Source of the DNA: Gammaproteobacteria bacterium | GTDB lineage: Bacteria; Pseudomonadota; Gammaproteobacteria; Thiohalospirales; Thiohalospiraceae | Reading direction: 5' to 3' | DNA: 58,817 bases | NCBI GenBank assembly: GCA_029883105.1 | Contig: JAOUJT010000002.1 | Span: 1 to 58,817 of the forward strand | Part shown: positions 54,346 through 58,817 of the stretch, in pieces | How positions within the stretch are numbered: the stretch's first letter is position 1 | How the letters are laid out: each line of letters opens with the position of its first letter | Program-made: the position numbers and the translations under genes | Notes under the pieces: model-generated | Databases searched by the model: none | Seen by the model: the letters and a program-made list of their open reading frames with translations, nothing else | What the model was told of the DNA's origin: nothing

Positions 54346-54597
54346 CAAAGTCCGAAGGGGTTCTTTGAGTTGCAGGGGATCCTGTACGCAGATACGACAC
54401 CTGGCAGCCCCTACTGAGTTTCATCAGATTGTCTCATAGAACACTCATTGTATTAGCCGTTCGGCACATGACCCCACACCTGCGGTGTCAGGGCAACCTA
54501 AGCTCCGCCTCGTCATACTTAGTCCATTAAGCATCCCTACACTCCGGCAACCTATCGGAGATAACTAGGGTCGTTAATCCACAGCTCGTCCAGGCAT

Positions 54598-54626
54598 AAA
54601 AAAAGGTGCATCGAGATGCACCTTTT
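54598..54626 (-). terminator. Terminator of soxYZ
   Basis: AGGTGCATC pairs perfectly with GATGCACCT. On the minus strand the stem is followed by seven T. It lies 21 bases after the soxZ stop. Confidence 0.88.
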
Positions 54627-54646
54627 GTATAAGCACGAGTTAAAGA

Positions 54647-54964
54647 TTACTTGATCTTTGCCTCGGTGCTCTCTTTATTTCCCTGGTTGTCTACCCAGTT
54701 GATGGAAACCGTGTCACCAGACTTGGCACCATTAAAACGGAAGGACATGAAGGGGTTTTTTGATACGGCGGTACCCCACAAGCAGTTCAGAACGGTCTTG
54801 TTGCCGTGCTTACAAATCACTTCTTTAATGAAATGCTCTGGAATCTTCTTGCCTGTCTTTTGGTCTTTGCGCAGGCCAGTTTCCATTGGGTGGAAGATTA
54901 TTGCCTTAACCATTGCACGTTCGCCATCCATCCAGGCGCGTATTTTCATAGGTTTTTGAGCCAT
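54647..54964 (-). CDS. soxZ: Thiosulfate oxidation carrier protein SoxZ
   Basis: A 105-residue partner of SoxY in the periplasmic Sox system. The immunoglobulin-like family pattern is visible: KIRAW, VKAIIFHPMETGLRKDQKTG, IPEHFIKEV, and NPFMSFRFNGAKSGDTVSINWVDNQG. It has no signal peptide, as expected, because it is exported bound to SoxY by Tat. It lies 33 bases after soxY on the same strand. Confidence 0.95.
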   Translation of the reverse strand: MAQKPMKIRAWMDGERAMVKAIIFHPMETGLRKDQKTGKKIPEHFIKEVICKHGNKTVLNCLWGTAVSKNPFMSFRFNGAKSGDTVSINWVDNQGNKESTEAKIK

Positions 54965-54997
54965 TGTTACATCCTCACTTGTAATTTGTTATCAAAC

Positions 54998-55471
54998 CTA
55001 ACCGCCACATCCACCAAGTGTTACCTTGACGGCCTTCTTTGCGGAGAAGAGTTTTCCGTTGGATTTCACAACTGCGACAACATCGGATGTTTTGCGCATT
55101 TTAACACGGAGATTGATAAAGCCATCAGTGTCTTTGCCCAGTACATACTTGGCCGCCAGCGGACTGGCATTGTTGGGTATGAGTACAGAAATGGATTCTG
55201 CACCGCTCAGGCTGGTTTCTATGCCAATAGAGACAACGGCACCGTTTTCAGCAATATCCGGGGCATCAACCTTGATGGCAGCAGAGGCCTCAGTTTTACT
55301 AATGCCTTCCAGGCTAGTTAAGGCAGCTTCCATACTGGTTGCAGCAAAGGCTGCACTGGACCACTGGGCCGCCATAACTCGTGATGGCGCAAGAAGGCCT
55401 CCACCTACAGCAATGGCTACGGTACCCACTGCCAGGGAGGCCTTTAAGAAAGTTCTACGACTTTGGTTCAT
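54998..55471 (-). CDS. soxY: Sulfur compound carrier protein SoxY
   Basis: A 157-residue carrier that holds sulfur intermediates on a C-terminal cysteine during thiosulfate oxidation. The twin-arginine signal is SRRTFLKA (residues 4-11), with cleavage near VMAAQ. The C-terminus is GGCGG with Cys155, the swinging-arm attachment site. TGAGGAG lies 9 bases before the ATG. Only soxYZ are here; soxAX and soxB, if present, must lie elsewhere, as in bacteria that use a truncated Sox route with stored sulfur. A sigma-54 promoter lies upstream. Confidence 0.96.
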   Translation of the reverse strand: MNQSRRTFLKASLAVGTVAIAVGGGLLAPSRVMAAQWSSAAFAATSMEAALTSLEGISKTEASAAIKVDAPDIAENGAVVSIGIETSLSGAESISVLIPNNASPLAAKYVLGKDTDGFINLRVKMRKTSDVVAVVKSNGKLFSAKKAVKVTLGGCGG

Positions 55472-55538
55472 TGGTATAACTCCTCACAACTTTTTTAGTC
55501 GTTATTGTTCGACATAGGTCGCACAGAATATATGGTAG

Positions 55539-55555
55539 AGCAAAAGTTATGCCAG
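55539..55555 (-). promoter_or_regulatory. Sigma-54 (-24/-12) promoter of soxYZ
   Basis: On the minus strand CTGGCATAACTTTTGCT against YTGGCACGRNNNTTGCW: two positions differ, GG-N10-GC spacing is exact. The start would be near 55528, about 57 bases before soxY. Confidence 0.8.
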
Positions 55556-55571
55556 GATACTATCTTTGATA

Positions 55572-55584
55572 AATCAAATGCTTG
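55572..55584 (+). promoter_or_regulatory. Putative IHF site, soxYZ promoter
   Basis: AATCAAATGCTTG matches the IHF consensus WATCARNNNNTTR fully. It lies between the sigma-54 promoter and the upstream element, at about -50. Confidence 0.65.
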
Positions 55585-55618
55585 AGAAAGATAAGAGTCT
55601 ATTTATTACTACTTCAGG

Positions 55619-55645
55619 TGCAACATGCAATGGTGTGCGGTGCAA
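55619..55645. promoter_or_regulatory. Putative activator site (UAS) for soxYZ
   Basis: Contains TGCAACATGCA (55619-55629) and TGCGGTGCA (55636-55644). The first is identical to part of the element before the DsrE-like gene, and the second is the reverse complement of its other half. It lies about 100 bases before the predicted soxYZ start. Confidence 0.65.
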
Positions 55646-55735
55646 ATTCTACCGTTAGTTTGGTCCAATTTGATGAGACAAAAGGTTGGGCTTTGAGTGA
55701 GAATAGGCTATACATTAAAATAAATGAAATGCTGC

Positions 55736-55764
55736 TTGTAATGTCATGAAGGTATGCGTAGTAT
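55736..55764 (+). promoter_or_regulatory. Likely promoter of the initiator tRNA gene
   Basis: TTGTAA, 17-base spacer, TAGTAT, then a GC-containing discriminator 12 bases before the mature tRNA. Each hexamer matches consensus at four of six positions, so the call rests on spacing and place. Confidence 0.45.
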
Positions 55765-55776
55765 TACGGCCTCTGT

Positions 55777-55853
<77 letters not shown>

Positions 55854-55930
55854 GTTATATGTATTACCTTACTGCTCAAGTAATACATCCATACGTTTGG
55901 GGTATTTTACCCATCGTATACTGAATAATT

Positions 55931-55957
55931 AAAAAGGCCCCATTAGGGGCCTTTTTT
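55931..55957 (+). terminator. Terminator after initiator tRNA
   Basis: GGCCCC-ATTA-GGGGCC followed by six T, 77 bases past the tRNA and before rimP. Confidence 0.9.
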
Positions 55958-56029
55958 ATAGCGGCAAGGCTTGTGAGATGTTAAATAGGGTGAAATAATC
56001 CATTAACATCAAGGACTTGTAGTATTAGG

Positions 56030-56050
56030 TGGGCCTTGGGCCCATTTTTT
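56030..56050 (+). terminator. Second terminator or attenuator in the rimP leader
   Basis: TGGGCC-TTG-GGCCCA followed by six T, ending 20 bases before the rimP start. Two tandem terminators between metY and rimP suggest attenuation of rimP-nusA-infB. Confidence 0.75.
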
Positions 56051-56070
56051 ATTTGTGGTGAATAATAGCC

Positions 56071-56529
56071 ATGCGTAAGGCATCTGACCGACTATGGTCA
56101 TTAATAGAACCGGCCGTAGAAGGCCTGGGATATGAACTGGTTGGTATCGAGCATCTGCCACAGGGCCGACACTCGGTATTGCGTATATATATAGATCATG
56201 AGAACGGCATTCTGGTTGAAGACTGTGTCAGTGTCAGTCACCAGGTTAGCGGTTTGTTGGATGTAGAGGATCCGGTTAAGGGTAACTACTCTCTGGAAGT
56301 CTCTTCGCCGGGTACAGACAGACCCTTGTTTAACCTGAAGCAGTTTTTACGTTTCACCGGTGAGCAAGTACAGTTAAAGCTGAACTCTCCGATCAATGGC
56401 AGAAGAAAGCTCACTGGAATAATTAAACAAGTGGATGGCGATACGGTAGTGATTGATATGGACGCTCAGGAGTATCGCCTGGGTTTGGATGATATCGACG
56501 CAGCACGTCTGGTGCCGGTGTTCGATTGA
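56071..56529 (+). CDS. rimP: Ribosome maturation factor RimP
   Basis: A 152-residue factor needed for 30S assembly. The family pattern is clear: EPAVEGLGYELVGIE, RIYIDHENGI, VEDCVSVSHQVSGLLDVED and SLEVSSPGTDRPL, with a C-terminal SH3-like barrel. It is followed by nusA after 38 bases. Confidence 0.96.
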   Translation: MRKASDRLWSLIEPAVEGLGYELVGIEHLPQGRHSVLRIYIDHENGILVEDCVSVSHQVSGLLDVEDPVKGNYSLEVSSPGTDRPLFNLKQFLRFTGEQVQLKLNSPINGRRKLTGIIKQVDGDTVVIDMDAQEYRLGLDDIDAARLVPVFD

Positions 56530-56567
56530 GGGAATATCCCGATAAGAGGTCATGAATAGAGGCTGAT

Positions 56568-58070
56568 ATGAGTAAAGAGATCCTGTTAGTCGTAGATGCG
56601 GTCTCCCATGAAAAAGGGGTCGATAAGGAAATCATTTTTGGTGCAATGGAGATTGCGCTGGCGACTGCTACGAAAAAACGCCACCAAGGCGAAGTCGATA
56701 TTCGTGTTGATATCGATCGTGATACTGGTGAGTACAAGACTTACCGTCGCTGGCAAGTCGTGGAAGATGATGGCGTGGAGTTTCCTGAACGTCAGATGAC
56801 CATAAGTGCCGCTCAGATCGATGAGCCTGAGATTCAGCTCGGAGACTTCACCGAAGATGAAGTGGACTCTGTAGAATTTGGCCGTATTGCGGCACAAACC
56901 GCGAAACAGGTTATCGTGCAAAAAGTACGTGAGGCTGAGCGCGCGAAAGTCGTTGATGATTATCAAGATCGTGTTGGCGATCTTATCAATGGTGTGGTTA
57001 AGCGTGTTGAACGTGGCAATGTGATTCTGGATCTGGGCAATAACGTAGAGGCCTTGATCGCCAAGGAAGATCTGATTCCTCGGGAATCGGTTCGCGCGGG
57101 TGACCGGGTTCGTGGTTATCTGCGGGAAGTACGTTCTGAAATTCGTGGTCCTCAGTTATTCATTACACGTACAGCACCGGAGTTTTTGATCGAGCTGTTT
57201 AAGCTGGAAGTCCCTGAGGCTGGTGAAGGCCTGATAGAGATCAAGAGTGCAGCACGAGATCCCGGTTCGCGTGCCAAGATTGCCGTTCACTCCACAGATT
57301 CACGCATCGATCCAGTTGGCGCGTGTGTGGGTATGCGGGGCTCTCGAGTTCAGACCGTGTCCAATGAGTTGTCTGGTGAGCGTATCGATATCGTTCTGTG
57401 GGATGAGAACGAGGCACAGTTTGTTATTAATGCCATGTCTCCGGCAGAGGTGAGCTCGATAGTCGTCGATGAAGAGTCACACAGTATGGATGTGGCTGTT
57501 GAGGAAGAGCAGTTGTCGCAGGCCATTGGTCGTAGTGGTCAAAATGTCCGTCTCGCCAGTGAAGTCACTGGCTGGAACCTCAATGTAATGACCGATGAGC
57601 AGGCGGAAGAGAAGAGTGAAGAAGAAGCACAAACACTGATTCAACTGTTTGTGGATAATCTTGATGTCGATGATAACGTTTCCGAGATTTTGGTACGCGA
57701 AGGCTTCTCCAGTCTGGAAGAGGTGGCCTACGTTCCCTCCGCCGAGATGCTGGAGATTGAAGAGTTTGATGAGGATATCGTTACCGAGTTACGTAATCGT
57801 GCTCGTGATGCTTTGCTGACTCGTGCCATTACCAGTGAAGAACATTTTGATGAAACTGAACCCGCTCAGGATTTGCTTGAAATGGAGGGGATGGACGACG
57901 CTCTGGCCAAAGAATTGGTCAAGCGTGGTGTCACCACCATGGAAGAGCTAGCTGAACAGGCAGTAGACGATCTTACCGATATTGATGGTATAGATGAAGA
58001 TAAAGCGGCAAAACTGATTATGGCTGCACGTGCGCCATGGTTTGCCGATGAAGAGGCCGTCGTCGAGTAG
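56568..58070 (+). CDS. nusA: Transcription termination/antitermination factor NusA
   Basis: A 500-residue RNA polymerase factor affecting pausing, termination and antitermination. Order: N-terminal polymerase-binding domain (1 to about 125), S1 domain (about 135-200, [18 protein letters not shown]), KH1 and KH2 (about 200-345, with [12 protein letters not shown] and [14 protein letters not shown]), and two acidic repeats (about 350-490) as in E. coli. It may control its own leader through the upstream terminators. Confidence 0.97.
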   Translation: MSKEILLVVDAVSHEKGVDKEIIFGAMEIALATATKKRHQGEVDIRVDIDRDTGEYKTYRRWQVVEDDGVEFPERQMTISAAQIDEPEIQLGDFTEDEVDSVEFGRIAAQTAKQVIVQKVREAERAKVVDDYQDRVGDLINGVVKRVERGNVILDLGNNVEALIAKEDLIPRESVRAGDRVRGYLREVRSEIRGPQLFITRTAPEFLIELFKLEVPEAGEGLIEIKSAARDPGSRAKIAVHSTDSRIDPVGACVGMRGSRVQTVSNELSGERIDIVLWDENEAQFVINAMSPAEVSSIVVDEESHSMDVAVEEEQLSQAIGRSGQNVRLASEVTGWNLNVMTDEQAEEKSEEEAQTLIQLFVDNLDVDDNVSEILVREGFSSLEEVAYVPSAEMLEIEEFDEDIVTELRNRARDALLTRAITSEEHFDETEPAQDLLEMEGMDDALAKELVKRGVTTMEELAEQAVDDLTDIDGIDEDKAAKLIMAARAPWFADEEAVVE

Positions 58071-58088
58071 GGCGACAGGGGAGTTTAG

Positions 58089-58817
58089 ATGTCAGGTGTA
58101 ACTGTCAAACAATTTGCAGAGACCGTCGGTACGCCAGTTGAGCGTTTAATAGAACAGCTCAAGGAAGCCGGTGTAGATGCGTCTGGGGCTGATACCGTCC
58201 TCAGTGAAGACGACAAGCTGAAGCTATTGAATCTTCTGCGCAGCAAGCGTGGCACTGAAGATGAAGCTAGTGAGCCAAAGCGCATTACCTTAAAGCGCAA
58301 AACCACCAGTGCCTTGGCACAAAGTGGCGCCAAGACAGGTAGTAAATCGGTTACCGTTGAAGTACGCAAAAAGCGCACCTACGTGAAGCGTAGCACCATA
58401 GAAGATGAGCAAAAAGCCGAAGAGCCGCCAGTTGAAGAATTGAACGAAATTGTGGCGCCTGTCGAGGAAGAAGTGGTTGTTCATAATGAAGCCGTCATCG
58501 AAGCCGTAGCGGTTGAACCCTCCTTGGCAGAAGACGCTGTGGCGGAAATTTCTGAAGCGGTAGAAGCTGCTCCGGTCGTTGCGCCTAAGCCTAAACCCGC
58601 ACCTGTTGCGGAAGCGGTGAAGAAACCGGCCGACAAATTTGCCGGCAAGGAAGATGCCAGCAAGCGTAAAGATTCTAAAGATGATCGCCGTGGCGGCGGT
58701 GGAGGTAAGCGAGACAAGCTTTCCACTTCTGCTGGCAATAATGATCGCACTGCTCGTCGTGGTAAGAAGAAGCGTCGCGATACACGGGTTGTGGAGTCTT
58801 CAGGTACGCACGGATTC
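58089..58817 (+). CDS. infB: Translation initiation factor IF-2, N-terminal part (3' end outside window)
   Basis: The first 243 codons of infB, open to the window edge. The IF2N domain is seen at the start (VTVKQFAETVGTPVERLIEQL). A long charged, Ala/Glu/Lys-rich linker follows, then a basic RRGGGGGKR-type region. The GTPase domain lies outside the window. GGGGAG lies before ATG 58089. rimP-nusA-infB is a conserved order. Confidence 0.95.
   Translation, partial: MSGVTVKQFAETVGTPVERLIEQLKEAGVDASGADTVLSEDDKLKLLNLLRSKRGTEDEASEPKRITLKRKTTSALAQSGAKTGSKSVTVEVRKKRTYVKRSTIEDEQKAEEPPVEELNEIVAPVEEEVVVHNEAVIEAVAVEPSLAEDAVAEISEAVEAAPVVAPKPKPAPVAEAVKKPADKFAGKEDASKRKDSKDDRRGGGGGKRDKLSTSAGNNDRTARRGKKKRRDTRVVESSGTHGF

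Noticed and set aside
54239-54439. Short open frame downstream of the DsrE-like gene
   Set aside because: It starts within a terminator and runs through repeat copy C; no coding signs.

Overview
This window reads as chromosome from a free-living or symbiotic sulfur-oxidising gammaproteobacterium of Chromatiales/Thiotrichales type. The basis is gammaproteobacterial gene order (smpB/ratA/rnfH/bamE/fur/recN/nadK; hrcA-grpE-dnaK-dnaJ-dapB-carAB-greA-yhbY-rlmE-ftsH-folP-glmM-tpiA-secG-leuU; metY-rimP-nusA-infB), a 14-gene nuo operon with separate nuoC and nuoD, and soxYZ. The species cannot be fixed from the sequence alone.

Layout. 1-2510: 3' end of lexA, then an unrecognised pair made of a multi-pass membrane protein and a von Willebrand A lipoprotein, closed by a terminator. 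2541-3579: yqiA-like esterase and yqiB (DUF1249). 3698-8535: a tight four-gene operon of CHASE2 adenylate cyclase, SH3 protein, M48 protease and FadL/OmpP1-like porin. It abuts, stop to stop, a convergent GAF/HD-GYP gene (8536-10092). 10093-11247: a repeat-bearing non-coding stretch and the tmRNA gene ssrA. 11248-17364: smpB, an NSS transporter, ratA, rnfH, bamE, fur, recN and nadK. 17498-22468: the heat-shock cluster, with clear sigma-32 promoters before grpE and dnaK and a sigma-70 promoter before hrcA. 22509-35230: biosynthesis and housekeeping genes ending in tRNA-Leu(GAG). 35385-50134: nuoA-N plus a DUF2818 gene. 50226-55555: a two-component system, a DsrE-family lipoprotein and soxYZ. 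55777-58817: initiator tRNA, rimP, nusA and the start of infB (cut by the window end).

The most striking part is 50226-55645. A membrane histidine kinase and an NtrC-type sigma-54 activator are followed by a DsrE-like lipoprotein gene, with soxYZ facing it. Both the lipoprotein gene and soxY carry the same three-part control region: a near-consensus -24/-12 promoter with exact GG-N10-GC spacing, an IHF-consensus site about 30 bp further upstream, and an upstream element sharing the 11-mer TGCAACATGCA. I infer a signal-responsive sigma-54 regulon that makes periplasmic sulfur carriers and a partner lipoprotein on demand. The cluster sits as an insert between two blocks (tpiA-secG-leuU-nuo and metY-rimP-nusA-infB) that are close neighbours in related bacteria.

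Other points of interest are a dispersed palindromic repeat (two copies by ssrA, one by soxZ), an initiator tRNA with a U1-U72 mismatch, two tandem terminators in the rimP-nusA leader, and an HD-GYP protein with a large insertion between its HD and HHE motifs.
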